This document shows positions 10,829 through 23,100 of a stretch of 64,000 nucleotides of DNA, piece after piece. Source of the DNA: Apium graveolens (lineage: Eukaryota > Streptophyta > Magnoliopsida > Apiales > Apiaceae); assembly GCF_009905375.1 (NCBI RefSeq), contig NC_133647.1, forward strand, positions 77,862,231 to 77,926,230, in the 5' to 3' direction. The translations under genes and the position numbers were made by a program. The notes under the pieces were generated by a model. That model had not been told where the DNA came from, ran no database searches, and saw nothing but the letters and a program-made list of their open reading frames with translations. Positions within the stretch are counted from its first letter, which is position 1, and each line of letters opens with the position of its first letter.

Positions 10829-13800
10829 TGTTACGACCGGCATTTTATGTAATATTATTTGTGGATTGGATATAATATTAAAGTCAAATGAAAAAATATA
10901 TTCAATGATTGTACGCTAGTGTGAGTGAAAGTTTCTGCATTATAAATTTGCTTTGTGTAGTATATGATTTTTCAAAGCAAGAGTTTATTTAATTTCTTTA
11001 TTTTTGATTTATAAGGAATATTCTAAGCTTTGGAAAAATTTTCTTTTAAAAGGTATTCTGTTCACAAATTTTGAAAATGATTTTATAAAGTCTCTAAAAA
11101 TCCAAGTTATTTTATGATATATATTTTATAATTTTTGAACTTGTATTTTATTTTATAAAAATAAATCATTATAAATTTTAGTTGTCATATTTATCAAATT
11201 ACATAAGAGACCATGCATGCAAATCACCCTTCTATTCTCTCAAAGGGAAAACAAGACTTTTCCAACCCCACTAACTCATTTGATTATTACCAAATTACTA
11301 CCTTAGTCTTGCATGCAAAATGGCCTAACTTTAACCAAGGGACATTTTGTAAGTTCTCACTTCCACTCATCATTTGTAAACTAAATAGCATAAAACAAAG
11401 AAATCAAAGTGGGAGAAGTCATTCTCATTCCACACTCCAACACACCACAAATTTCTCTCCTTTTCCCCCTCCCACCTTGCTCTCGGTCGAAGGCCAATTC
11501 CCCACCCCCCTTCCATTTTTCAATTCATTCTTCATCTTCCCAAGTGTAAATCTTTTACCTACATTCATCTTATATACTTTCCAAGTGTTTTGTGACTTGG
11601 AAGTTGAAGTTTCATGGATGCATGTGTAGTTCTTATGTGATCTCCAAAGAGAAACTCTTGATTCTTGTGAATTCAAGAGCTATCTATGAGATATATTATG
11701 TATATGTGCTAACTAAGTGTTTTATGGAGATATCATGCTTTAAAATCCTTTGCATGCTACTGAAATTTCATTATATATTTATGTTTAGCCATGCATGTTA
11801 GTTTTAAGACATTAAAATGATGATCAACCATGTTTTGCATGCTACTTTTTTCAAAATCATGTAGTTATGTTTAAAAATCTATAAATTCGAAATATGCGTG
11901 CTTAAAATAGATTGTTTTCATCATAAATTTCTTATTAATACTTAAAAGAAGTTATATTTCATGATTATTAAGGATGACTATTAGGTGCAAGTCGATTTTG
12001 CAAGCATTTAAAACTTTATGCCTAGCCGAAATCTTGTTATGTGCTTTCCATGAGTTGCATGTTATATATTTGGTTGCATGTTGTTGTTTTTGGGCATGGA
12101 TGATCTCACCCAAGTTTATTTTGAGAATAAGGGAGTTATTTCAGTAGATCACCATGTATAAGTCTTGGTTTAAGTATTGAGTTGTTGTTAGTTGAGTTTG
12201 TCAAGTCAAAACCTTGGAAAATGAGAGTTATAGTTTCTGCAGAAAAATCAGTATAGCACCCTGAGGTTTAGAGTGAGTTTTGACCATGTCATTGGTGTGC
12301 ACTTTGAGGCCCAAGCTACCAGAAGTTATTATTGGGAGTATATAAAAGGTTTTAGGAGATGTTTGGAGGTTTGCATGTCATTTGATTAGGCGCACAAGTA
12401 GAATCACAAAATCTGTCCAGCAGGGGACAGTTTTGTTGCAACTTAGAAATAGGGAGATTTGACCATGTCATGGGTAGGCCCTCATTAGGCCCAATTGGGC
12501 CTTAGTTAGAGGGTATGACAGAGAAGTTTTTCCAACCATAGTTCATAGGATATGAGCTAGAACCATGTGTCAGAAGTTAATTCAAGTCAGGGCATTTTCT
12601 GCCCAGAAAAATAGGGGAACCTTGGACTTTTAGCTTAGGCCCAAGAAGGCCCAAGCCAGGCCCTTGAGCCACATCAAGTTTGTGAGATGACCTTAGATCA
12701 GGAGAGTCTTGTGTAAAAGTTTTGAAGGAAAACTTGTAGTTTAAGAGTGTCTAATGTACTCAAGAAACTATAGTTGTCATTCTGAAATTTGCACCAGTGA
12801 GCACTATCACTTATCACATAGTTTTAGAACACTTGAAGTGAGGACTAGGTCGACCACCATAGTTGTAAGATAGTATAAGGTCAGTAGAGCAAAAAGGCAC
12901 AAGTGAGGGTCAATAGGTTTTGGATAATTTAGGAAAGGCACATCGAGTTAGGAAGCCAAAATTAGAAGACCTTGTCTAGTTTAGCGACCAAGTGACTTAA
13001 GTTGTGAGTCGAGATCATCCAAGCCTAGTGTTGCATTATGGTATATATGGTGTTATTTGGTGTTAATATATGATATGTGAATATGTGGCTATGTGTGTGT
13101 AATTATAATTTAAAGGTGAATATAAATTAAGTACATATAGGCCTAAGTGCCATCCGTGTTCAATTTCGGATTGTAAATAGGTTGAGATGGTAAGAATATA
13201 TTATAATGAGGATTATTATTTATGTAGGATCTCGAGACGAGGGAAAACTTGCCATAAAAGTCGAGTGAAGCTCCAGTTGCTCCTACCAGTCAGACCAGAC
13301 CAGCCTATCTCAAGGCAAGTGATTCAACTTGACCTTCGTATTTACTATAAACAGTTCATATATATATCGATGCAATTATCCTGAGTCATTTTGATATGTT
13401 TAAATCAAGCGTATCTCTCGCTTATCTTCGAATTATATAGAAATGCCATGAACCCTCAAGTATGTATTGCAAGTAGTTCAAAAGTCTTTTCATGATAGTT
13501 AAATGCCATGATAAAATAAAGAGTTGTTATATTACTTGGTTGATCCTCTTGATTAGCATGCTGTTGATTCCTAAGTATTGATATCTCATCCAGATACTTG
13601 AACCCCTATAGAACCTTACCTTGAACTCTGATAGTCAGAAACTTACCAACATGATTCCTCATTGATTGATACCCTCTTTCTTATCCTAAAGCTTGTCAAT
13701 TCTGATATATCCCGAGCTAAAAATCATTTCTTCATACCTTAACACCCTTAGTATTCATGAAGCTTACATTCTTGATGATCTAGCACTTGAACCTTGACGA

Positions 13801-14699
13801 GAAACCATTGCTTTAAGCCCAGTTTGGCATTACCCCTTCATATTATCCATAAGACTCACCATATTTTCCTATCCAAGTTCTGACATATGAAAACCTTTTT
13901 GTTACCCTAATAGAGTAAAGTTTTGTGAATCATGGCCCTGAGATTTAGTACCATATTTCCCATGTTTCGAGTTGATCTATAATCCTTTGATAAAAAAATG
14001 TTTACTGCAAAAAGAGATTTTGTCATAATTCGGCATCAGTTTTTGAAATAAATAAAATGAGGGTTTTTCAGTCCCAAAGGGGGATAAATGTTTTCTTTGA
14101 ATGGTGGATCTGGACTGAGACGCGAGTCCTTTCCACACTTATATTAGGCTTAAAAGTTGCCTAAGGATTCCCATTAATGTTTTAGAACCCAGCGAGGATC
14201 GGGATTACTTCGTGGCTGATCACGGGCTGTAATCCGTAGCGTCATAAAATGATTTTGATTAAGACAAGATTTTAAAATTGTTTTGATGCAAGCAAAATGA
14301 TGCCATCTTACATAGTTTTTATCTCTCGTTACCTTTGGCTATGTCTTTCCATTGTCATTCTTAAAAGTATATCTCAATTTATGTTTTGTGTCGTACTGTT
14401 AGCACTTGTTGAGCATTTGGCTCACTCCTTGCTTTACCCTGATATTACAGCTAGCAGCTATGGTTAGATTCAAGCAGACTGCCCGTAAGACCTGTGATGC
14501 TGATGCTTATGTTCGAGCTCAGGTAGAATAAGTAATAATAGTTGTGTGAGGACTCGGTATTTTAAATCAGATGTAATAGTTGGTAGTGTTGGGGTGTTCC
14601 AAACCTTAAACTGTAAGATCTTGGATTTTGGTTGTGTATTCTTCATTAAAATGATGTAATAGCTATATTTATTTTGCTGTTTAAGTTGGGGGTGTGACA
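10829..14699 (+). repeat. E3 5' LTR (3,871 bp)
   Basis: Starts TGTTACGACCGG and ends GGGGGTGTGACA. The copy at 20151-24023 is 3,873 bp. A candidate TATA (TTATATACTTT) lies at about 11570 behind a CT/CA-rich stretch (11430-11530), which may be promoter and leader, but this is weak. Short frames (11213-11629, 11425-11676, 13187-13384) lie on both strands, change length between the two LTR copies and show no domain, so I do not call genes here. Confidence 0.95.
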
Positions 14700-14704
14700 G
14701 GTTT

Positions 14705-14716
14705 TGGTATCAGAGC
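14705..14716 (+). other. E3 primer binding site (initiator tRNA-Met type)
   Basis: TGGTATCAGAGC, five bases after the LTR edge. It is the same 12-mer as in E0, E2 and E4, so all these elements are primed by the same host tRNA. Confidence 0.93.
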
Positions 14717-14803
14717 TACGGTTTAGAGTCCCTGGACAGCCCAAATAGGTTATAGAATATGTGTGTAGGTTATAGATAATATGCGAGAGAGTAGGTTAAG
14801 TAA

Positions 14804-15193
14804 ATTAATATTAATACTCCCCTTATTGGTTGTCAGCAAAGGGCGCATTCCTCGTCATCCTCTAGGTCGGACGACACTATTGCTTTCTCCGTGTATGCTG
14901 AGTTGAGGCGCGAGTTCGACATGCTTCAGGGCAAGTACGACCAACTGATAGACCGACTGAAGAACGTGTATCGGGACAGCCGAAACTACGAAGGGAAGCC
15001 CAAGGAGCAGATGACTGCGAGACTTGAGACCTTGGTTCAGTACGTCAACACTAAGCTTGAGGAGATGCCAGCGCACCGGGACCGTACCAGCCAGTATGTC
15101 ATTCGGATGGTGGCGGATGAGCTCCAGAGCATTGTGAAGACGCTTCAAGAGGAAAAGACTACCAAGCCCCGTTCAGATGGAGTGGAGCCTTAG
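14804..15193 (+). CDS. E3 leader frame: putative coiled-coil protein upstream of gag
   Basis: A 130-codon open stretch between the PBS and gag that I cannot name. No ATG opens it; the first in-frame ATG is at about 14921, so translation from the genomic RNA would yield about 90 residues unless splicing joins an upstream start. The product is strongly charged and helical: repeated leucines spaced as in a coiled coil (REFDMLQGKYDQLIDRLKNVY, then ARLETLVQYVNTKLEEM, then ADELQSIVKTLQEE), with no cysteine pattern, membrane segment or nucleic-acid-binding motif. The segment is visibly richer in G and C than the LTR and gag around it. About 310 bases later TTATTTCAG, a good splice acceptor, stands just before the gag ATG, so the frame might form part of a spliced product. 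Its function is unknown; it could also be captured host sequence. Confidence 0.5.
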   Translation: MNINTPLIGCQQRAHSSSSSRSDDTIAFSVYAELRREFDMLQGKYDQLIDRLKNVYRDSRNYEGKPKEQMTARLETLVQYVNTKLEEMPAHRDRTSQYVIRMVADELQSIVKTLQEEKTTKPRSDGVEP

Positions 15194-15504
15194 TTCTTTC
15201 CATTTACCTTTCATGTTGTTGTACTATCAGACTCTATGGAATCCCCAGTTGTTTCCGTTTTTCCTTTAAATAAGCCTGTTATTCCTAGAATCAGACTATG
15301 TCCCAATCCTATGTACTGTGACCTTTAAAATTTCAATAATTATGTGCTATTGTTCCATTTGCTCTCAACTGTTATTTTATGTTTTTATCATCATATCTGC
15401 TTAATTTGGAAACTTGACCACATATGAAAATGAGAATGCCATGCGATACCCTCGAATCATTTTATCATTCATATTTGTTTTGACACACCTCTTATTTCAG
15501 GATC

Positions 15505-17079
15505 ATGCCTCCCAAAAAGAAGAACCCAACAACCACCTTCACCACAGACCCAAATATTCTTCGACTACTGGAAACCTTGCAACAACAAACCAATGCTATA
15601 GCTCAACAACAACTAACTCTTCAACAATGAATTGAAAACCAAGATAACCGTGAGCCACACCAACCACCTGAACCACCAGTACCACCTAGACAAATTGTCA
15701 CTTTCAAGGCTTTTCAGAATGTGAATCCACCTGTATTTCATGATACCACTGATCCAGTGATAGCTAACACATGGATCAAGGAGATGGAAAGGGATTTTGA
15801 GTTGGTACAGTTAGGAGACGATCAGAAGACGCCATATGCTACTTACTTCTTGAAGGGAGAAGTCATCTATTGGTGGGAATCAGTAAAGGCTATGGAAGTC
15901 ACTCAGCAGGTTTCTTGGGAGAGATTTAAAAAGTTATTTCTGGACAAGTATTACTCTAAGTACATGCAGAATCAGATGGAGCTAAAATTTCTTGAGTTGA
16001 AGCAAGGGAACATGACTGTATTGGAGTATGAGAAGAAGTTCACTGAGTTGTCAAGGTTTGTGACAAAGTATACCAGCACTGAGGAGGAAAAAGCAAAGAA
16101 ATTTCAGCAAGGATTGGAGCCTTGGATCAGAGATAGGGTGGCTATGTTTGAGCTTGAAACTTATGCGGGAGTAGTACAGAAAGCTGCTCTGATTGAGAAT
16201 AATGGGATGCAGTCAAAGAAAGAGAGGGATAACAAGAAGAGGAAGGTTCCATTTTATGAAGAAAAGTCTGAAGCTGGAAGTTCGCAAGATCGGAATGTAA
16301 AGAGGATTGGTTTTCAGAAGGGCGGAAATTTTCAAAAGAAGGGAAATTTGGGCAAAAGGCAAGAATCAAAAGGGAACAACCAGGCAAGTCAAGGGCAAGT
16401 TGGAGAAAACAGGTTCCAGAGACCGGAATGCAAGCACTGTGGAAGAAGGCACCCCGGAGTATGCAATAAGTTGAGCATGACCTGTTATAGGTGCAATCAG
16501 AAGGGACATTTGGCAAATGAGTGCAAGATGCCGAAGCCAGGAGTTACGTGCTACAAGTGTGGGAAGACTGGACACATGGCTAGGGAGTGTAAGGCAACAG
16601 GACCAGTCAAAGCTCTGATGAATGTGGCAAGTACCAGTGCAAGCGTGCCAGCTGAGGTATTGGCATTACCTCCATCACCCGCACCAACCCCGGAAGCAAC
16701 AGCAAGGACATTTGATCTAAAGATGAAAGATGCTGTTCAGAATTCTGAGGTGATAGCAGGTACACTTTTACTCAATAATGTCAAAGCTAGAGTATTGATT
16801 GATTCGGGAGCAACAAGATCTTTTATATCAGAATCTTTTGTTGATAAGCTTCAATGTGAGAAAATGGTTATGAGTGAGGTAGTAAATGTGGTAATTGCGA
16901 ACCAAGAGAAGATTCCTGTGAATCAATTTTGTCCAAAGTGTGAGATTGATATTTTGGGATATAAGTTTTCAGCCGACTTGATACTCTTCAAGTTGGGAGA
17001 GTTTGACATAATTTTAGGAATGGATTGGTTAGGAGAGAATAGGGCTCAGATAAATTGTAAGACCAAGAGAGTGTATTGA
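15505..17079 (+). pseudogene. E3 gag and start of protease (broken)
   Basis: Gag forms the virus-like particle; the protease cleaves the polyprotein. The natural start is ATG 15505 in an MPPKKK context, just after TTATTTCAG. A TGA at 15628-15630 interrupts codon 42; the frame then runs open to a TGA at 17077-17079. Capsid motifs (NTWIKEMERDFEL, KGEVIYWWESVKAM) occupy about 15760-15900. Three cysteine-histidine knuckles follow: an atypical one at 16429-16464 (CKHCGRRHPGVC) and two classic CCHC knuckles at 16483-16524 and 16549-16590. The protease begins near 16740, with its catalytic DSGA at 16801-16812 and an ILGMDWL word near 17010. The first stop lies at a position that a single C-to-T change could produce. 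Confidence 0.9.
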
Positions 17080-17082
17080 AAG

Positions 17083-17703
17083 ATGAAGAGTGGAGAGAAG
17101 GTAGTATTTAAGGGGCAGAGGCAAGAGCAACTATTTCTTACAATCGTTCAGGCTAAGAAGTTGCTTAGAAAATGTTGTGAGTCGTTCCTAACATATGTAG
17201 TGGATTCAGAGAGAGGCAGCCTCAGCATGGAAGATATTCCTGTAGTTAGTGAGTTCCCCGATGTGTTTCCCGATGAACTACCAGGCGTACCACCAGATCG
17301 ACAAATTGAGTTTGAGATCAACCTTGCTCCAGGCACGGAACCAGTTTCAAAGGCCCCATATAGGATGGCACCAGCAGAAATGAAAGAGTTGGCGAGCCAG
17401 CTACAAGAATTATTGGATAAAGGAGTGATACGACCAAGTACGTCGCCATGGGGAGCACCTGTTCTGTTTGTAAAGAAGAAAGATGGGAGTATGCGTCTAT
17501 GCATAGATTACCGGGAGTTGAATAAGGTGACGATCAAGAACCTCTACCCGCTACCAAGGATAGATGACTTTTTTGATCAGTTGAAGGGAGCAAAATGCTT
17601 TTCGAAGATTGATCTGAGATCGGGATACCATCAATTAAAGATCAAAGAAGAAGATATTCCTAAGCCGCATTCAGGACCAGATATGGGCATTATGAATTCC
17701 TAG
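17083..17703 (+). pseudogene. E3 pol: protease tail and first half of reverse transcriptase
   Basis: In frame with gag after the 17077 stop. The protease-RT linker ([16 protein letters not shown]) is followed by the RT fingers and palm: [44 protein letters not shown] and [12 protein letters not shown], the last carrying the first catalytic aspartate. After EEDIPK the reading frame slips by one base (around 17660-17666); the ORF then runs into an unrelated tail and stops at 17701-17703. The enzyme would copy the element's RNA into DNA within the particle. Confidence 0.9.
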
Positions 17704-17705
17704 TA

Positions 17706-18077
17706 ATGCCGTTTGGATTGACCAACACTCCGGCCGCCTTTATGGATCTGATGAATCGGGTATTTAAGAAGTATTTGGATAAATTTGTCATGGTATTTAT
17801 TGATGACATCCTTATGTATTCTAAGTCGGAAGAAGAACAAAAGCAGCACCTCTGGATAGCATTGGAGATACTCCGACAAGAGAAGTTGTATGCCAAGTTC
17901 ACCAAATGTGAGTTTTGGTTAAAGGAAGTTCAATTTTTGGGGCATGTTATTGGAAATGAGGGAGTTAAAGTGGATCCGGCAAAGATTGAGGCAGTTATGA
18001 GTTGGGAGAGGCCAAAGACTCCTACAGAAGTGCGAAGTTTTCTAGGATTGGCCGGATACTATAGAAGATTCGTCTAG
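17706..18077 (+). pseudogene. E3 pol: second half of reverse transcriptase
   Basis: Resumes the RT frame after the single-base slip with [20 protein letters not shown]. The catalytic motif FIDD, the gypsy form of YxDD, lies at 17796-17807. The stretch [19 protein letters not shown] and the terminal [10 protein letters not shown] complete the thumb. A TAG stop at 18075-18077 ends the frame; the sequence continues in the same frame into RNase H. Confidence 0.9.
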
Positions 18078-18476
18078 GATTTCTCGAAGATCGCCACGCC
18101 ATTGACCAAGTTAACCAGAAAGAATCAAAAGTTTGAATGGAGTGCAGAATGTGAAGATAGCTTTCAAGAGTTAAAGCAGAAGTTGGTAACAGCTCCGGTG
18201 TTGGTACTTCCAGATGATCAAGAGAATTTTGTAATATTCAGCGATGCTTCACATAAGGGTTTGGGTTGTGCATTGATGCAACACAGTAAAGTGATCGCAT
18301 ATGCGTCAAGACAGTTGAAGCCACATGAGTTAAAGTACCCGACGCATGACTTGGAACTAGCCGCCATAGTGTTCGCACTTAAGATTTGGAGACATTACCT
18401 CTATGGAGAGAAGTGTGAAATCTACACGGATCACAAGAGTTTAAGTACATTTTTACTCAGAAAGAGTTCAATATGA
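18078..18476 (+). pseudogene. E3 pol: RNase H
   Basis: Continues in the RT frame after the 18075 stop. RNase H removes the RNA strand of the hybrid. The motifs [15 protein letters not shown] (about 18237), [24 protein letters not shown] and IYTDHKSL give the three catalytic acidic residues. A single base is missing near 18444-18448, so the frame shifts and ends at TGA 18474-18476. Confidence 0.9.
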
Positions 18477-20116
18477 GGCAGAGGAGATGGCTGGAATTGA
18501 TCAAGGACTATGACTGCTCGATAAATTACCATCCTGGAAAGGCGAACGTAGTGGTCGATGCTCTGAGTAGGAAGGAGAGATTGAATATGATGATAACATC
18601 AAAAGAGTTAACTGAAGAAATCGAAAAATTGGAATTGGAACTTTGTGCTTATGGAAAAGTCGAGGAAGTTTGTCGTGCAATGACCTTTCATCCAACACTA
18701 GTGGAAAAGATAAAGAAGTGTCAAGAGGAAGTAATGGAAAAAGAGAAGAAACGGTTATCTGGAGAGGAGATTAATACTCAAAGGGATGAGCAAGGGATAC
18801 TAAGGTTTTCATCCAGAATATGGATTCCCCATGTACCTGAATTAAAGAATGAGATCCTCCATGAAGCCCACAATTCGAAATTTCCAATCCACCCGGGAAG
18901 CACCAAGATGTATCAAGACTTAAAGAAGAACTTTTGGTGGCCAAATATGAAGCGAGACGTGGAAGAATGGATTGCGAAGTGCTATACTTGTCAGAAAGTA
19001 AAGGCAGAACATCAACGACCAAGCAGATTAATTCAGCCCCTGAAGATTCCAGAATGGAAATGGGAAAATATCGCTATGGACTTTATAGTAGGACTACCGC
19101 GAACGAAATCTGGACATGACGCAATATGGGTTATAGTCGATCGTCTTACGAAGTCGGCGCATTTCCTTCCAATAAACGAGAAGTCGTCATTGGACAAGTT
19201 GGTTCATTTGTATGTGCACGAAATTGTACTAAGGCATGGAGTACCCGTATCAATAGTTTCAGACAGAGATCCCCGATTTAACTCGAGATTTTGGAAGCAA
19301 TTTCAGGAATGTCTTGGCACAAAATTGAATATGAGCACGGCGTACCACCCGCAGACTGATGGCCAGAGTGGAAGGACAATTCAAACAATTGAAGATATGT
19401 TGCGCAGTTGTGCAATCGATTTTGCAGGAAGTTGGGACGACCATTTGCCATTGATTGAGTTCTCTTACAACAACAGCTATCATTCCAGTATCGGCATGCC
19501 ACCATACGAAGCTTTGTACGGGCGAAAATATAGATCACCAACAAGTTGGGATGAAGTAGGAGAAGGAAGAATTCTCGGCTCGAATTTGGTACAACAGTTG
19601 CATGACTCGGTCAAGTTAATTCAGAAAAGGTTGCTTGCTGCTCAAGATAGACAGAGGAAGTATGCAGATCCAGCGCGTAAGGACGTTCAATTCCAAATTG
19701 GCGAAGCTGTGTTGCTAAAGGTATCACCTAGAAAAGGGTTGATAAGATTTGTCAAGAAAGGGAAGTTAGCACCTAGATACATAGGTCCTTTTGAGATTTT
19801 GAGTCAAGTGGGAAAGGTGGCCTACGAGTTGGCCTTACCACCTCAGTATCGGCATGTGCATAATGTGTTCCATGTGTCGTTGCTTAAGAAGTACAATCCT
19901 GACGCTAGCCATGTGATAGAATATGACCCTGTAGAAATTCAGGCAGACCTGTCATTTGTGGAGCAACCGGTTAAAATACTCGACTGGCAAGTAAAGAGTC
20001 TTAGAAATAAGTCAGTAAAGTTAGTAAAAGTACTTTGGAGGAACCCTAAGGTCGAAGAGTCGACTTGGGAGTTAGAGTCTGATATGCGTTCCCGGCATCC
20101 TCATCTTTTCTCTTAG
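18473..20116 (+). pseudogene. E3 pol: RNase H end, integrase and chromodomain (catalytic Glu missing)
   Basis: A 547-codon frame that resumes after the second frameshift ([30 protein letters not shown]). The integrase zinc finger ([13 protein letters not shown] ... CYTCQK) spans about 18855-19000. The core has its first Asp in AMDFIVG (19079-19081) and its second in SDRDPRF (19262-19264). Exactly 36 codons later, at 19370-19372, where the DD35E glutamate belongs, the codon is GGA (Gly). The C-terminal region ([23 protein letters not shown]) is followed by a chromodomain at about 19960-20105 ([20 protein letters not shown], then RHPHLF), which directs insertion to marked heterochromatin in this lineage. 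The stop is TAG 20114-20116. Confidence 0.93.
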
Positions 20117-20137
20117 ATTCTGGGGATAGAATCCCTT

Positions 20138-20150
20138 AAAGGGGAGAGGA
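20138..20150 (+). other. E3 polypurine tract
   Basis: AAAGGGGAGAGGA immediately before the 3' LTR; it primes plus-strand DNA synthesis. The preceding GGGGATAGAATCC context is shared with E2 and, more loosely, with E1. Confidence 0.93.
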
Positions 20151-23100
20151 TGTTACGACCGGCATTTTATGTAATATTATTTGTGGATTGGATATAATAT
20201 TAAAGTCAAATGAAAAAATATATTCAATGATTGTACGCTAGTGTGAGTGAAAGTTTCTGCATTATAAATTTGCTTTGTGTAGTATATGATTTTTCAAAGC
20301 AAGAGTTTATTTAATTTCTTTATTTTTGATTTATAAGGAATATTCTAAGCTTTGGAAAAATTTTCTTTTAAAAGGTATTTTGTTCACAAATTTTGAAAAT
20401 GATTTTATAAAGTCTCTAAAAATCCAAGTTATTTTATGATATAAATTTTATAATTTTTGAACTTGTATTTTATTTTATAAAAATAAATCATTATAAATTT
20501 TAGTTGTCATATTTATCAAATTACATAAGAGACCATGCATGCAAATCACCCTTCTATTCTCTCAAAGGGCAAACAAGACTTTTCCAACCCCACTAACTCA
20601 TTTGATTATTACGAAATTACTACCTTAGCCTTGCATGCAAAATGGCCTAACTTTAACCAAGGGATATTTTTGTAAGTTCTCACTTCCACTCATCATTTGT
20701 AAACCAAATAGCATAAAATAAAGAAATCAAAGTGGGAGAAGTCATTCTCATTCCACACTCCAACACACCACAAATTTTTCTTCTTTTCCCCCTCCCACCT
20801 TGCTCTCGGCCGAAGGCCAATTCCCCACCCCCCTTCCATTTTTCAATTCATTCTTCATCTTCCCAAGTGTAAATCTTTTACCTACATTCATCTTATATAC
20901 TTTCCAAGTGTTTTGTGACTTGGAAGTTGAAGTTCCATGGATGCATGTGTAGTTCTTATGTGATCTCCAAAGAGAAACTCTTGATTCTTGTGAATTCAAG
21001 AGCTCTCTATTAGATATATTATGTATATGTGCTAACTAAGTGTTTTATGGAGATATCATGCTTTAAAATCCTTTGCATGCTACTGAAATTTCATTATATA
21101 TTTATTTTTAGCCATGCATGTTAGTTTTAAGACATTAAAATGATGATCAACCATGTTTTGCATGCTACTTTTTTCGAAATCATGTAGTTATGTTTAAAAA
21201 TCTATAAATTCGAAATATGTGTGCTTAAAATAGATTGTTTCCATGATAAATTTCTTATTAATACTTAAAAGAAGTTATATTTCATGATTATTAAAGATGA
21301 GTATTAGGTGCAAGTCGATTTTGCAAGCATTTAAAACTTTATGCCTAGCCGAAATCTTGTTATGTGCTTTCCATGAGTTGCATGTTATATATTTGGTTGC
21401 ATGTTGTTGTTTTTGGGCATGGATGATCTCACCCAAGTTTATTTTGAGAATAAGGGATTTATTTCAGTATATTACCATGTATAAGTCTTGGTTTAAGTAT
21501 TGAGTTGTTGTTAGTTGAGTTTGTCAAGTCAAAACCTTGGAAAATGAGAGTTATAGTTTCTGCAGAAAAATCAGTATAGCACCCTGAGGTTTAGAGTGAG
21601 TTTTGACCATGTCATTGGTGTGCACTTTGAGGCCCAAGCTACCAGAAGTTAGTATTGGGAGTATATAAAAGGTTTTAGGAGTTGTTTGGAGGTTTGCATG
21701 TCATTTGATTAGGCGCACAAGTAGAATCACAAAATCTGTCCAGCAGGGGACAGTTTTGTTGCAACTTAGAAATAGGGAGATTTGACCATGTCATGGGTAG
21801 GCCCTCATTAGGACCAATTGGGCCTTAGTTAGAGGGTATGTCAGAGAAGTTTTTCCAACCATAGTTCATAGGATATGAGCTAGAACCATGTGTCACAAGT
21901 TAATTCAAGTCAGGGCATTTTCTGCCCAGAAAAACAGGGGAACCTTGGACTTTTAGCTTAGGCCCAAGAAGGCTCAAGCCAGGCCCCTGAGCCACATCAA
22001 ATTTGTGAGATGCCCTTAGGTCAGGAGAATCTTTTGTAAAAGTTTTGAAGGAAAACTTGTAGTTTAAGAGTGTCTAATGTACTCAAGAAACCATAGTTGT
22101 CATTCTAAAATTTGCACCAGTGAGCACTATCACTTATCACATAGTTTTAGAACACTTAGAAGTGAGTACTAGGTCGACCACCATAGTTGTAAGATAGTAT
22201 AAGGTCAGTAGAGAAAAAAGGCACAAGTGAGGGTCAATCGGTTTTGGATAATTTAGGAAAGGCACATCGAGTTAGGAAGCCAAAATTAGAAGACCTTGTC
22301 TAGTTTAGCGACCAAGTGACTTAAGTTGTGAGTCGAGATCATCCAAGCCTAGTGTTGCATTATGGTATATATGGTGTTATTTGGTGTTAATATATGATAT
22401 GTGAATATGTGGCTATGTGTGTGCAATTATAATTTAAAGGTGAATATAAATTAAGTACATATAGGCCTAAGTGCCATCCGTGTTTAATTTCGGGTTGTAA
22501 ATAGGTTGAGATGGTAAGAATATATTATAATGAGAATTATTATTTATGTAGGATCTCGAGACGAGGGAAAACTTGCCATAAAAGTCGAGTGAAGCTCCAG
22601 TTGCTCCTACCAGTCAGACCAGACTAGCCTATCTCAAGGCAAGTGATTCAACTTGACCTTCGTATTTACTATAAATAGTTCATATATATATCGATGCAAT
22701 TATCCTGAGTCATTTTGATATGTTTAAATCAAGCGTATCTCTCGCTTATCTTCGAATTATATAGAAATGCCATGAACCCTCAAGTATGTATTGCAAGTAG
22801 TTCAAAAGTCTTTTCATGATAGTTAAATGCCATGATAAAATAAAGAGTTGTTATATTACTTGGTTGATCCTCTTGATTAACATGCTGTTGATTCCTAAGT
22901 ATTGATATCTCATCTAGATACTTGAACCCCTATAGAACCTTACCTTGAACTCTGATAGTCAGAAACTTACCAACATGATTCCTCATTGATTGATACCCTC
23001 TTTCTTATCCTAAAGCTTGTCAATTCTGATATATCCTGAGCTAAAAATCATTTCTTCATACCTTAACACCCTTAGTATTCATGAAGCTTACATTCTTGAT

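Noticed and set aside
11213..11629. 138-codon frame in the E3 5' LTR
   Set aside because: Low-complexity, pyrimidine-driven composition with no domain; the corresponding stretch of the 3' LTR has no equivalent long frame.
14705..14716. tRNA-like words near the LTRs
   Set aside because: They are primer binding sites complementary to a tRNA end, not tRNA genes; no cloverleaf surrounds them.
16142..16516. Antisense frame across E3 gag
   Set aside because: A shadow of the gag codons on the opposite strand with no independent motif. The same applies to antisense frames across E4 pol and aORF and E5 pol.
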